Shown: positions 44,947-53,847 of the stretch, piece after piece
Numbering within the stretch: the first letter of the stretch is position 1
Layout of the letters: every line of letters starts with the position of its first letter
Source: Novosphingobium pentaromativorans US6-1
GTDB lineage: Bacteria; Pseudomonadota; Alphaproteobacteria; Sphingomonadales; Sphingomonadaceae
Assembly (NCBI RefSeq): GCF_000767465.1
Contig: NZ_CP009291.1
Location: 1,815,501 to 1,879,500 of the forward strand
Length of the DNA: 64,000 bases
Direction: 5' to 3'
Notes under the pieces: generated by a model
What the model saw: the letters and a program-made list of their open reading frames with translations, nothing else
What the model was told of the DNA's origin: nothing
Database searches by the model: none
Translations under genes and position numbers: made by a program

Positions 44947-45889
44947 TACGCGTGGTGTCGTACAGGCTCTTGAGACGACCTGCCGCTTCGGCCGCATAGG
45001 TCTGGCTGAATTCGGCCAGCGCGATACAGGCGCGCTTGGTGTCCTTGAGCTGCTTCATCGAAACCGCGAGGTAAAGCAGGCTGTCGGGCGCACGCTCGCC
45101 GTTCTTGTCGGCCTGGTAGTTCTGGACGAACCACTTGGCCGCCTCGAGCGCATTGCCATCGTCGAGATAGGCGCGGCCAAGCAGGTTGCGGCCCCAACTG
45201 GCGCGGCTGCTCTTCGGGTACTTTTCGAGGAACAGCTTCAGCTGCTGCTCGGCCTCGGGGTAGAACTTGGCATCCCAGAGACGGTAGCCGTAGCTGTACT
45301 CGTCATCGGCCGGATCGCCGGTCTGCGGCTTGACGATGGCCTGCACCGCCTGGAGGCGCGACGCGGAAGGAACCGCTGGGGCGGACGGCTTGGCCGTTAC
45401 CGGGGTTCGGTCAAGAGAGGAAGGCTGGTTGGCGACGCCGCTCATCGTGGAGAGGTTGGCGGCAGGCGCGCTGGTTGCTGGCGCCGAGGTCGCCGCCAGC
45501 GAAGCCGCACCCGAACCGGCCGCGACCGGTGCGTCGGCGGCCAGCTTCGCTTCCAGCTGGTTCAGGCGGTTGGTATTCTGTTCCACTTGCGCTGTCAGGC
45601 GGCTCATCTGCGCCTCGACCGCGTCCATGCGTCCGAGCAGGTCGGTCACCGGCGTGCTGGTGGGCACTTGCGGCCCGTTAGACGCCGAAGGCGCAGGCGT
45701 GGAGATCTGCGGCTCAAAGAACTTGCCATCGCCGCCGGGGAAGACCTTGCGCTGCAAGGCGCGAACTTCAGCCTCGACCTTCTTGAGGCGGCCTTCCGTA
45801 GAATCCTGCGCCAGGGCCGGCACCGCCCCGCAAACCAGCAGGGCCGCAACGGCCGAGTTCGCCAGCAGGCGTCCGCTCGTGAACCGCAT
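44927..45889 (-). CDS. cpoB: Cell-division coordinator CpoB/YbgF-like protein
   Basis: A 320-residue periplasmic protein. A signal peptide (MRFTSGRLLANSAVAALLVC, cleaved after ALAQ) is followed by a coiled coil (about residues 18-40 and 70-110, including MDAVEAQMSRLTAQVEQN), a Ser/Pro/Ala linker, and C-terminal TPR repeats (YSYGYRLWDAKFYPEAEQQL, and onward). In other bacteria CpoB links peptidoglycan synthesis to Tol-Pal constriction. No tol or pal genes are in the window. ATG codons at 45919 and 45889 are both possible; 45889 gives the better signal peptide. Confidence 0.88.
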   Translation of the reverse strand: MRFTSGRLLANSAVAALLVCGAVPALAQDSTEGRLKKVEAEVRALQRKVFPGGDGKFFEPQISTPAPSASNGPQVPTSTPVTDLLGRMDAVEAQMSRLTAQVEQNTNRLNQLEAKLAADAPVAAGSGAASLAATSAPATSAPAANLSTMSGVANQPSSLDRTPVTAKPSAPAVPSASRLQAVQAIVKPQTGDPADDEYSYGYRLWDAKFYPEAEQQLKLFLEKYPKSSRASWGRNLLGRAYLDDGNALEAAKWFVQNYQADKNGERAPDSLLYLAVSMKQLKDTKRACIALAEFSQTYAAEAAGRLKSLYDTTRNGLSCS

Positions 45890-46083
45890 CCCTCGCCCAG
45901 CCCGAAGTGAACCAATCATCGCCAAATCTACTCCAAGTCGGGGCCCACCGCCCCATCACCATTGCCCCCGATGCCATTGTCCCCAATGGCATCGCAACCT
46001 GGCCTGCGCCGGAAGAACCGGCAATTAACCATGCGCGACGCACAAGATGTTTGCAGAAAGCGGCCGCGTGTGTCGAGGCGGCC

Positions 46084-47280
46084 TTACTCGGAAACCGTGG
46101 AAACCACCGGATCCGAAGGCCGCGGACTGGGTGTCGGCGAAGGCGTCGGAAGAGGCGCAGCTGTGTCCGTCGGCTTCGCTTGCGGTGCGGGCTTGGCCGA
46201 TGCAGCCCCGCTCGGCGCGGCAGTGGCGGCGGCAACGCTGGGCTTCGCACGCACGGGAGCGGATGCCGTCGGCGCGGGACGCGGCGCGGCAGGCCGCGGC
46301 GATGCGAGCGGCGCTGGCGCCGATGCCCGCGATGCCGCGACCGGCGTCGGGCTCGGCGTCGGCAAGGGACCGGAGCGATCCGCCTGCGCAGAAGGCGCCG
46401 GATCGCGTGTGGGCACGGCGATCGTGCGGGGCGTCTGAGCCGGTGCAGGTGCAGGCACGGCTTGCGTTGCCGGGCTTGCCGCACGGCCGGTGCCGCGAGC
46501 GAGGACATCGGCTGCCGCCAAGGAAACGCCCGAAACCAGCGTGGGCTTGTCGGAGATCTCGGGCACCGCCTGTCCGCCAACCGTCAGTTGCAGCGCGTCA
46601 GGGCGGGCCGTGCGCAGTTCGGGACCCGCCGCGTCCTGCGGCACGGTCCAGCTTTCGCCGAGGGCCAGTTCCTTTTGCAGCAGTTGCTTGCCGTCGGCGT
46701 CAGTGACCTTGACCCAGACCCTGTCGGCCGTGGCGGTCATCACCACCGGACCGGTGTTCGCCGCCGCCTGGCTGGGCACGGCCGCGGGGCCCTGCGCCGG
46801 CGCCTTGCTGGCCGTGGCCGCCGGCTTGTCGGCGATCAGGTCGGGCAGTTTGCCCTCGGGCGAAAGGAAGCTGCCCCAGAAGGCCAGCAACAGGCCCACC
46901 ACCACGACAACGCCGGCCGCTGCGATCCAGGCCATGCGCACCGGCGGAACGCGGGCCGGATCGCCGGGCTCGAAGCTCGGTTCGACGAGTTCGGAGCGCA
47001 AGTGATCTCCCGCGTGAAGCTGTTCGCGCACCTGATCGGCGATTTCCACTTCGTCGATGCCGAGGGCGCGCGCGTAGGCACGCGAAAACCCGACGGCGTA
47101 TGTCCGCGCCGCGAGATCGTTGAAGCGATCTTCCTCGATAGCGATGAGATGGCGTTCGGCAATCTTCGTCTGCGTGGCGATATCGGCGCGGGTCAGCCCC
47201 GCAGCCTCACGCGCCTGACGCAGCCTGCTGCCCGCACTCGTCGGCGATACTGCCGCTCCGTTGCTTTCGACGTCTTCCAT
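46084..47280 (-). CDS. RodZ-like helix-turn-helix/transmembrane protein
   Basis: A 398-residue protein with a cytoplasmic Xre-type helix-turn-helix (about 20-80: LRQAREAAGLTRADIATQTK), one membrane segment (AGVVVVVGLLLAFWGSFL, about 150) and a periplasmic DUF4115-type domain (VWVKVTDADGKQLLQKELAL). A very long Pro/Ala/Ser tail follows, from about 280 to the end. RodZ anchors MreB and shapes the rod cell; the domain layout matches. MEDVESNG at 47280 is the likely start. The gene sits between ptsP and cpoB on the same strand. Confidence 0.87.
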   Translation of the reverse strand: MEDVESNGAAVSPTSAGSRLRQAREAAGLTRADIATQTKIAERHLIAIEEDRFNDLAARTYAVGFSRAYARALGIDEVEIADQVREQLHAGDHLRSELVEPSFEPGDPARVPPVRMAWIAAAGVVVVVGLLLAFWGSFLSPEGKLPDLIADKPAATASKAPAQGPAAVPSQAAANTGPVVMTATADRVWVKVTDADGKQLLQKELALGESWTVPQDAAGPELRTARPDALQLTVGGQAVPEISDKPTLVSGVSLAAADVLARGTGRAASPATQAVPAPAPAQTPRTIAVPTRDPAPSAQADRSGPLPTPSPTPVAASRASAPAPLASPRPAAPRPAPTASAPVRAKPSVAAATAAPSGAASAKPAPQAKPTDTAAPLPTPSPTPSPRPSDPVVSTVSE

Positions 47281-47440
47281 TCCGCTCCCGAAGGGACATG
47301 AGGTGATACGGCCCCGATCCGAACCAACCCAAGACGCACGAGTCCCCGAAGTCAATCAGAAGGCAGGTTTCTGATTCAAGGGCATGCGGTGGGTCGTGCC
47401 TGACCGGCGACGGATATCCTCTGCTTGCGCCAGAGTTATG

Positions 47441-49717
47441 TCAATCCACGAGAATTTCGCGATCCGCAGCCCAGCGCGCCAGCGTCGCGCGCATGTTCTC
47501 AGGCGGATTGGCCAGCCATCCGTCCATGGCCTCACGGATTTGCGAGATATCGACCTTGCCGATGATCTCCTTGATCGGACCTACCGACGCCGGAGTGATC
47601 GACAGCCGCCTGATCCCCAGGCCAAGCAAGGCGAGGGCTTCCAGCCGCCGCCCGCCCATCTCGCCGCACACGCCGACATCGACGTTGTGACCCTCGACGT
47701 TGCGCAGGACCCGCCGCAGGAAGCGCAGGATAGCAGGGCTCAGCCAGTCATAGCGCTCGGCCAGTTTGGGGTTCGAACGGTCCGCTGCAAACAGGAACTG
47801 GGTGAGGTCGTTGGTGCCGATCGACAGGAACGAGATCTTCGGCGCCAGCAGGTCGAGCTGCTCGGCAAGCGCGGGAACCTCGAGCATGACCCCGTAGCGG
47901 ATCGCTTCGGGCAGGACCTTCTTCTGCGTCTTGAGATAGGCGAGCTGATTGTCGAACACCGCCTTGGCGGCGTCGAACTCCCAGGGTTCGGCCACCATCG
48001 GGAACATGACATTGAGCGTGCGCCCGGCCGCCGCCTCGAGCAAGGCACGGGCCTGCGCCTTCAGCAGGCCGTCGCGCTCAAGCGCCACGCGCAACGCGCG
48101 CCAGCCCATCGCCGGGTTTTCCTCCCCCTCGCCGTCGTCGTGCCGCAGGTAGGGCAAGGTCTTGTCGCCGCCGATATCGACTGTGCGGAACATCACCGGC
48201 TTGTCCCCTGCCGCATCGAGCACGTCACGATAGAGGCGGGTCTGGCGTTCACGTTGCGGCAGCGTGGCCGAGACGAGGAACTGGAATTCGGTGCGGAACA
48301 GCCCGATGCCGTCCGCGCCGGTGAGGCTGAGATTGGTGATGTCCTCGCGCAGGCCCGCGTTGATCATGACCGTGATCCGCTCGCCGTCGCGCGAAACCGG
48401 CTGGACGTCGCGCAGCGCGGCATAGGCAGCCTGGCGCTCACGGCTCTTGGCGAAACGGGCCTCGAAGGCCTCGATCATGCCCGCTGCGGGCCGCACCATC
48501 GCCGTGGCCTGGTCGGCGTCGAGGAGCAGCAGGTCGCCTTCCCGCACGATACCACGCATGCTGCGGACCCGTCCGAGCACCGGCACGCCCATGGCGCGCG
48601 CGACGATGACGACGTGGCTGGTAAGCGAGCCTTCCTCGAGGATGACGCCCTTCAGGCGCCTCCGGTCGTACTCAAGAAGCTCGGCCGGGCCGAGATTGCG
48701 CGCGATCAGAATCGCATCGCTGCGCAGTCCCATCGAGGCCGCCGTGCCCATCTGGCCTGAAACGATCCGCAGCAGGCGGTTCGCCAGGTCCTCGAGGTCG
48801 TGCATGCGGTCCGCCAGCAGCGGATCGTCGATCTGGCGCATGCGCATGCGGGTGCGCTGCTGCACGCGTTCGATCGCCGCCTCGGCGGTCAGGCCCGAAT
48901 CGATCGCCTCGTTGATCCGGCGCGTCCAGCCTTCGTCGTAAGCGAACATGCGGTAGGTCTCGAGGACCTCCTCATGCTCTCCGCCCACGCCGAATTCCGC
49001 CTGGCTGGCCATGCGGTCGATCTGCTCGCGCATCTTCTCGAAGGCGAGGATGACGCGCTGGCGCTCGGCCTCGGTGTCTTCCGCGACGACATGCTCGATT
49101 GTCACCCGCGGCTGGTGATAGACCGCGGTACCCGATGCCAGTCCCTTGACCAGGGTCAGGCCATGAAGCTGCTCCGGACCGTTGCTGGCCGCATCGAAGG
49201 AATGGGTATCCACTTCGTCGATGAGGTCTGCATTGGTGATGAGCTCGGAGAGCACCATCGCCACCGTCTGCAGGGCCTCGATCTCGACTTCCTCGTAGCG
49301 GCGCGGATCGACATGCTGCACGCACAGCACGCCAACCGCACGTTCGCGCCGCACGATCGGTACACCCGCAAAGGAATGGAACTTCTCTTCCCCCGTTTCC
49401 GGACGATAGGAGAAGTCGGGGTGCGCCGTCGCTTCGGCGAGGTTGAGCGTCTCGATATTGTCGGCAATCGTGCCGACGAGACCTTCACCCACCGCCATTC
49501 GCGTGACGTGGACAGCCTCCTGGGCCAGGCCGCGCGTCGCGAAGAGTTCCAGCATCCCCTCGCGCAGGAGGTAGATCGAGCAGACCTCGCTATCGAGGCA
49601 CTCGCCTATCACTTCCACCACGTTGTTCAGCTTGGCCTGCGCATTGCTGCGCGAAGCCATGACCTCGTGGAGGCGGGTGAGAATGTTTCTTGCTGCTTCG
49701 ACGGCTCCGCTGGTCAT
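47441..49717 (-). CDS. ptsP: Phosphoenolpyruvate-protein phosphotransferase PtsP (EI-Ntr)
   Basis: A 758-residue nitrogen-type enzyme I. It has an N-terminal GAF domain (about residues 20-150: SEVCSIYLLREGMLELFATR), the HPr-like-interaction and phosphohistidine domain with GSLTSHVVIVARAMGVPVLG (active-site His), and a C-terminal PEP-binding barrel with FLSIGTNDLTQFLFAADRSN and GVCGEMGG. It starts the phosphorelay PEP to PtsP to NPr to EIIA-Ntr, which links nitrogen and carbon status to potassium and stress control. No ptsO or ptsN gene is in this window. Confidence 0.94.
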   Translation of the reverse strand: MTSGAVEAARNILTRLHEVMASRSNAQAKLNNVVEVIGECLDSEVCSIYLLREGMLELFATRGLAQEAVHVTRMAVGEGLVGTIADNIETLNLAEATAHPDFSYRPETGEEKFHSFAGVPIVRRERAVGVLCVQHVDPRRYEEVEIEALQTVAMVLSELITNADLIDEVDTHSFDAASNGPEQLHGLTLVKGLASGTAVYHQPRVTIEHVVAEDTEAERQRVILAFEKMREQIDRMASQAEFGVGGEHEEVLETYRMFAYDEGWTRRINEAIDSGLTAEAAIERVQQRTRMRMRQIDDPLLADRMHDLEDLANRLLRIVSGQMGTAASMGLRSDAILIARNLGPAELLEYDRRRLKGVILEEGSLTSHVVIVARAMGVPVLGRVRSMRGIVREGDLLLLDADQATAMVRPAAGMIEAFEARFAKSRERQAAYAALRDVQPVSRDGERITVMINAGLREDITNLSLTGADGIGLFRTEFQFLVSATLPQRERQTRLYRDVLDAAGDKPVMFRTVDIGGDKTLPYLRHDDGEGEENPAMGWRALRVALERDGLLKAQARALLEAAAGRTLNVMFPMVAEPWEFDAAKAVFDNQLAYLKTQKKVLPEAIRYGVMLEVPALAEQLDLLAPKISFLSIGTNDLTQFLFAADRSNPKLAERYDWLSPAILRFLRRVLRNVEGHNVDVGVCGEMGGRRLEALALLGLGIRRLSITPASVGPIKEIIGKVDISQIREAMDGWLANPPENMRATLARWAADREILVD

Positions 49718-49817
49718 ACCCTGAGAACTACCCCAATCGGAGCGCTTTGGGAACGGAGCGGGACCGTGAAATCAGCTTAATTCGGAACTTATCTCCGCTA
49801 CGCGGGGGATCGCGCGT

Positions 49818-49973
49818 CTAACAGCGGGCGATTTCTTCCTTGAGTCTGAGCTTTCGCTTCTTGAGGGACTGGATTACCGCATTGTCAGGCAACGGCCGAG
49901 CCATCTCGTCGTGAAGCCGGCGTTCGATCCCGGCATGCTTGAGTTGAAGGGCGCTGACGTGCGAACTATCCAT
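49818..49973 (-). CDS. DUF465 (YdcH-family) small protein
   Basis: This 51-residue protein matches DUF465: LQLKHAGIERRLHDEMARPL, then LKKRKLRLKEEIARC. It is predicted to be a helical hairpin. AGAGGAG precedes the chosen ATG at 49973. It is head to head with another DUF465 gene. No molecular role is known for the family. Confidence 0.8.
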   Translation of the reverse strand: MDSSHVSALQLKHAGIERRLHDEMARPLPDNAVIQSLKKRKLRLKEEIARC

Positions 49974-50196
49974 GGACGGTTCTCCTCTTGAAGGGGCCGG
50001 ATCCGCGCCGAGCTCCCGGATTGGCGACTCGACTCCTGTCGGATACGGCGCAAAGTCATCCAAACATATTCAGGCCACCTTGCGAAGAGGATGATTGATT
50101 CATATTCGGTGAATCGCATGGTCGCTGCGTTGAGCAGGCCAGCAGCCAAACCAGCGCCGCGGCCCCAAACCGCGCAAAGTTATGAGGAATTCCGGC

Positions 50197-50394
50197 GTGA
50201 CCGAAGAGGAAATGCGCAAGCGCCTAGAACTCCTGAGGATCGAGCATCGCGATCTCGACGCTGCCATCGACGCTCTCAATGCCACGGGAGCGTCCGATCA
50301 GCTGCAGATTGCCAGGCTCAAGAAGCGCAAACTCATCCTGAAGGATCAGATCGCGCAGATCGAGGATTACCTAATCCCGGATATAATTGCCTGA
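50197..50394 (+). CDS. DUF465 (YdcH-family) small protein
   Basis: The protein (65 residues from GTG 50197) has the DUF465 form: RIEHRDLDAAIDAL, then IARLKKRKLILKDQIAQIED. AGGAA lies seven bases before the GTG; an ATG at 50182 is the alternative start. It is divergent from the other DUF465 gene, 223 bases apart. The two proteins share the KKRKL helix but differ elsewhere. Confidence 0.78.
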   Translation: MTEEEMRKRLELLRIEHRDLDAAIDALNATGASDQLQIARLKKRKLILKDQIAQIEDYLIPDIIA

Positions 50395-50542
50395 TTCGAC
50401 GGATTTCTGCGGAGGAATGCTGCCTTTCAGTTAACATCGGCAAACCATGAAACGTGCCACGCAGGGACAGTCCCGAATCGGGCCGTGGATTCTTGCCAAG
50501 ACGCTGTTGCCCGCGATTCGACCTTCATAAATATCGAATGCA

Positions 50543-51007
50543 ATGTCGAAACCGCTGACCATAAATCCGCGCATCGTCGAAGCGCTCTATTGCGAAGCTC
50601 TCACGCTTTCGGACGAAGTGCGCCATGCCTTCACGCTGTCCGGCCAGCTGGAGCGGGCCGGACACGACGAGGACGACGCGCGCGTCGCCCTGTCGAGCGA
50701 GGGCCTGCGCACGACGACCCGGATGATGCACGCGATCGCCTGGCTGCTCAATCACCGGGCCTTCTTCATGGGCGAGATCACCGACTACCAGCTGCGCCGC
50801 CACGGCCGCCTGTCGGCCGAAATGCGCCGGTCCGATGCGCAGCAGCTGGCCCTGCTCGAGCCCGAAACGGTCGAACTGGTCCAGGCGACGCGGCGCTTTT
50901 ACGAACGCCTGCTCTGGCTCGATCGCAACTGGCGCCTGAGCGAAAGCCATGAGCCCAGCGCGATAGAGCGGCTGCGCGAACGCATCGAACAACGGCTGGC
51001 CGGCTGA
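50543..51007 (+). CDS. rcdA: DUF1465/RcdA family protein (CtrA-degradation adaptor)
   Basis: A 154-residue all-helical protein of the DUF1465 family, whose Caulobacter member RcdA is an adaptor that delivers CtrA and other substrates to ClpXP. The order of helices is as in that family, including EALTLSDEVRHAF, TTRMMHAIAWLLNHRAFFMG and RRFYERLLWLDRNWR. Its presence points to an alphaproteobacterial CtrA cell-cycle circuit. The link to proteolysis here is by family membership. Confidence 0.85.
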   Translation: MSKPLTINPRIVEALYCEALTLSDEVRHAFTLSGQLERAGHDEDDARVALSSEGLRTTTRMMHAIAWLLNHRAFFMGEITDYQLRRHGRLSAEMRRSDAQQLALLEPETVELVQATRRFYERLLWLDRNWRLSESHEPSAIERLRERIEQRLAG

Positions 51008-51067
51008 TCGGGCCCGCGTTCGGGCCGGAAACTCGACAGCGCAGCGATCAGGGGCCATATCGCCTCC

Positions 51068-51946
51068 ATGACCGAGCAAAGCGCCATCGCCGCCCCCTAT
51101 TCCGAAGCCGAACAGGTCGGCCCGCTCGTGCGGCGCGTACTGGCACGCAATCCTTCGCCTTTCACTTACACCGGCACCCAGACCTACCTCGTCGGCTCAG
51201 GCTGCGATGTGGCGGTGATCGACCCCGGCCCGGACGAGGCCGAACACATCGATGCGATCCTGGCCGCCATCGGCGACGCGCGCGTCAGCGCGATCATGTG
51301 CACCCACACGCACCGGGACCACTCCCCCGCCGCTGCCCCGCTTGCCGTTCGCACCGGCGCGCCGATCGTCGGCTGCGCCCCGCTTACGCTGGAAGACGAC
51401 GGACCGCGCGCGGACGCCGCTTTCGACGCGCACTATCGTCCCGACCGGATCCTGACCGACGGCGAGACGGTTTCGGGCGACGGCTGGACGCTTCTGGCCG
51501 TCGCGACGCCGGGCCACACCTCGAACCACTTGTGCTACGCCCTGCCCGAGACCGGCGCGCTGTTTACCGGCGACCACGTGATGGGCTGGTCGACCAGCGT
51601 CGTCGCCCCGCCGGACGGCGACATGTCGGACTACATGGAAAGCCTCGCCGCGCTCTACCGGCGCGAACAGGACACCGTCTACTACCCGGCGCACGGCCCC
51701 GCGGTCGAAAAGCCGCGCCAACTCGTGCGCGGCATGATCGGCCATCGCCGACAGCGCGAGAAGCAGATCCTTCGCCAGATCGAAGCAGGCCGCCACCGGA
51801 TCGACGAGATGATTCCGCACATGTACAAGGGCGTGGACGAGCGCCTCTGGCCTGCGGCGGGACGGTCTGTCCACGCACACCTGATCGATCTGGAACGCCG
51901 CGAGATCGTCGTCCACACCGACGACGCGTGGTCGCTGCACATCTGA
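51068..51946 (+). CDS. MBL-fold metallo-hydrolase (LACTB2/glyoxalase II-like)
   Basis: A 292-residue metallo-beta-lactamase-fold hydrolase with the dinuclear metal site THTHRDHS (HxHxDH), GHTSNHLCY (third His) and FTGDHVMGW (bridging Asp). A C-terminal helical region (from about 215) resembles that of LACTB2-type enzymes. It follows rcdA after 60 bases, a conserved arrangement in sphingomonads as far as I recall. The substrate (thioester, RNA or other) is not evident. Confidence 0.87.
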   Translation: MTEQSAIAAPYSEAEQVGPLVRRVLARNPSPFTYTGTQTYLVGSGCDVAVIDPGPDEAEHIDAILAAIGDARVSAIMCTHTHRDHSPAAAPLAVRTGAPIVGCAPLTLEDDGPRADAAFDAHYRPDRILTDGETVSGDGWTLLAVATPGHTSNHLCYALPETGALFTGDHVMGWSTSVVAPPDGDMSDYMESLAALYRREQDTVYYPAHGPAVEKPRQLVRGMIGHRRQREKQILRQIEAGRHRIDEMIPHMYKGVDERLWPAAGRSVHAHLIDLERREIVVHTDDAWSLHI

Positions 51947-52116
51947 CCGGGCCGCATCTACCGCAAGCGCCAGGCCGCTAGCTGCAGACTGCACGGCGGT
52001 GGCTGGCGGTGCAGCAGTGGCAAACGCATTTTCCCCTTGGGGCATGGGCGTTCCATCCCTAGATAGGCCCCGCAACCGGAACGAAACCGGCACAGGAACC
52101 AGAGGGAAAGCCTACC

Positions 52117-53103
52117 ATGACCGTAATGCCCGCCGATCTGTCCGGCATCGACGTTCGCGCCGAGATCGAGCGGCTGCGCAAGGAGCGCAACGCCGTCATC
52201 CTCGCCCACTACTACCAGAAGCCGGAAATCCAGGACCTGGCGGACTACGTGGGCGACAGCCTTGAACTGAGCCGCAAGGCCGCCGCGACCGATGCCGACG
52301 TCATCGCCTTTTGCGGCGTGAAGTTCATGGCCGATACCGCCAAGATCCTGAGCCCGGAAAAGATCGTCGTGCTGCCCGACCTCGAAGCCGGCTGCAGCCT
52401 CGAGGATTCCTGCCCGCCCGAAAAGTTCAAGGCATTCCGCGAAGCTCACCCCGATCACATCGCGCTGACCTACATCAACTGCTCGACCGAGGTGAAGGCG
52501 CTGTCCGACATCATCGTCACCAGCTCCAGCGCCGAAACGATCCTGCAGCAGATCCCGAAGGACCAGAAGATCATCTTCGGCCCCGACCGGCATCTCGGCG
52601 GCTACCTCAGCCGCAAGTTCGATCGCGAAATGCTGCTCTGGCCGGGCGTATGCATCGTCCACGAAGCCTTCAGCGAGACGGAACTGCTCAAGCTCAAGGC
52701 GCAGCACCCGGGCGCGCCGATCGCCGCACATCCGGAATGCCCGCCGCACATCATCGATCACGCCGACTACGTCGGTTCGACCAGCGGCATCCTCAAGTTC
52801 GCCCAGGATTTCGAAGGCCAGACCCTGATCGTCGCCACCGAGCCGCACATCATCCACCAGATGGAAAAGGCGCTGCCGGGCAAGACCTTCATCGGCGCCC
52901 CCGGTGCCGACGGCAACTGCGCCTGCAACATCTGCCCCTACATGGCGCTCAACACCATGGAGAAGCTCTACCTCGCCCTGCGCGACCTGCAGCCGCGCGT
53001 GGAAATCGAGGAAGGCCTGCGCGTCGCCGCTAAGAAGAGCCTCGACCGGATGCTGGAAATGGCATCGGGCACCGTGGGCAAGGGAGACCTCGGGGCGCGC
53101 TAA
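52117..53103 (+). CDS. nadA: Quinolinate synthase A
   Basis: A 328-residue NadA that condenses iminoaspartate and dihydroxyacetone phosphate to quinolinate in NAD synthesis. The family signature VILAHYYQKPEIQDLADYVG begins near residue 28, GVKFMADTAKILSP follows, and the [4Fe-4S]-ligating cysteines are seen as GCSLEDSC, HPECPP and the C-terminal NCACNICPYM. No nadB or nadC gene is near. It ends in a gap with convergent metW. Confidence 0.94.
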   Translation: MTVMPADLSGIDVRAEIERLRKERNAVILAHYYQKPEIQDLADYVGDSLELSRKAAATDADVIAFCGVKFMADTAKILSPEKIVVLPDLEAGCSLEDSCPPEKFKAFREAHPDHIALTYINCSTEVKALSDIIVTSSSAETILQQIPKDQKIIFGPDRHLGGYLSRKFDREMLLWPGVCIVHEAFSETELLKLKAQHPGAPIAAHPECPPHIIDHADYVGSTSGILKFAQDFEGQTLIVATEPHIIHQMEKALPGKTFIGAPGADGNCACNICPYMALNTMEKLYLALRDLQPRVEIEEGLRVAAKKSLDRMLEMASGTVGKGDLGAR

Positions 53104-53127
53104 GCGCTGCCCCGGGTGGGCGCACGG

Positions 53128-53153
53128 CCTTCGGCAAACTCAGCCTGAGCGGA
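53128..53153. repeat. Short intergenic repeat of a type common in sphingomonads
   Basis: CCTTCGGCAAACTCAGCCTG is a variant of the CCTTCGACAAGCTCAGG repeats scattered between genes in many sphingomonad genomes; its CTCAG..CTGAG part is a small hairpin. Recognition is from memory. Confidence 0.5.
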
Positions 53154-53196
53154 TGGAGCGAATAACCTTGGCCAATCCTCTCTTGATCCAAGACAC

Positions 53197-53215
53197 GGTT
53201 CAGCCAGCCTGAACC
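53197..53215. terminator. Small hairpin between convergent nadA and metW
   Basis: GGTTCAG pairs with CTGAACC around CCAGC. It is a weak stem without a T-run; possibly part of the nearby repeat cluster. Confidence 0.4.
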
Positions 53216-53245
53216 TGTCGCAGGCCGGGCGCTGGCCCGACCCGA

Positions 53246-53839
53246 TCAGTTGCGCGAGAGTTGGAACACCGCGTGTTCAGCGCGGAAGTTCGCGGCCGCC
53301 GAACTGCACTGGGTGTCGCCGGAGAGGAACCAGCTACCCTCTACGGTAATTCCGCGCTCCTTCACCAGCGCGCGGAAATCGTCGACGGTGAGGTGGTGGA
53401 TATTCGGTGTCTCGTACCATGCGACCGGCAGCAGCCGGGTCACCGGCATGCGCCCGCCCCACAACAGCGAGAGGCGCACGCGCCAGTGGGCGAAATTGGG
53501 GAAACTGACGAAGGCCTTGCGGCCGATGCGCAGCAGTTCCTCCAGCACCATGTCGGGGCGCATCGTCGTCTGCAGCGTCTGCGAGAGGATCGCATAGTCG
53601 ACCGACTTGTCGGGATAGAAGGCAAGATCCCTGTCGGCATCGCCCTGGATCACCGACAGCCCCTTGCCCACGCACTTGCCCACGTTCGCAGGGTTCAGCT
53701 CCATCCCGCGCGCGTCGCACTGCTTCTCGTCGCGCAGGGCCTGCATCAGGGTCCCGTCCCCGCAGCCAACGTCGAGCAGGCTCGATCCGGGCGCGACATT
53801 GGCGGCGATCACGGAAAGGTCGGGCCGCAGGTTGCTCAT
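53246..53839 (-). CDS. metW: Methionine biosynthesis protein MetW
   Basis: A 197-residue class I SAM-methyltransferase-fold protein: LLDVGCGDGTLMQAL (motif I), then LQTTMRPDMVLEELLRIGRK and FVSFPNFAHWRVR, typical of MetW. MetW acts with MetX to support homoserine O-acetyl/succinyl transfer. ATG 53839 is used here; a GTG at 53851 overlapping the metX stop is possible. Downstream of metX on the same strand. Confidence 0.92.
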   Translation of the reverse strand: MSNLRPDLSVIAANVAPGSSLLDVGCGDGTLMQALRDEKQCDARGMELNPANVGKCVGKGLSVIQGDADRDLAFYPDKSVDYAILSQTLQTTMRPDMVLEELLRIGRKAFVSFPNFAHWRVRLSLLWGGRMPVTRLLPVAWYETPNIHHLTVDDFRALVKERGITVEGSWFLSGDTQCSSAAANFRAEHAVFQLSRN

Positions 53840-53847
53840 CACCGGGC

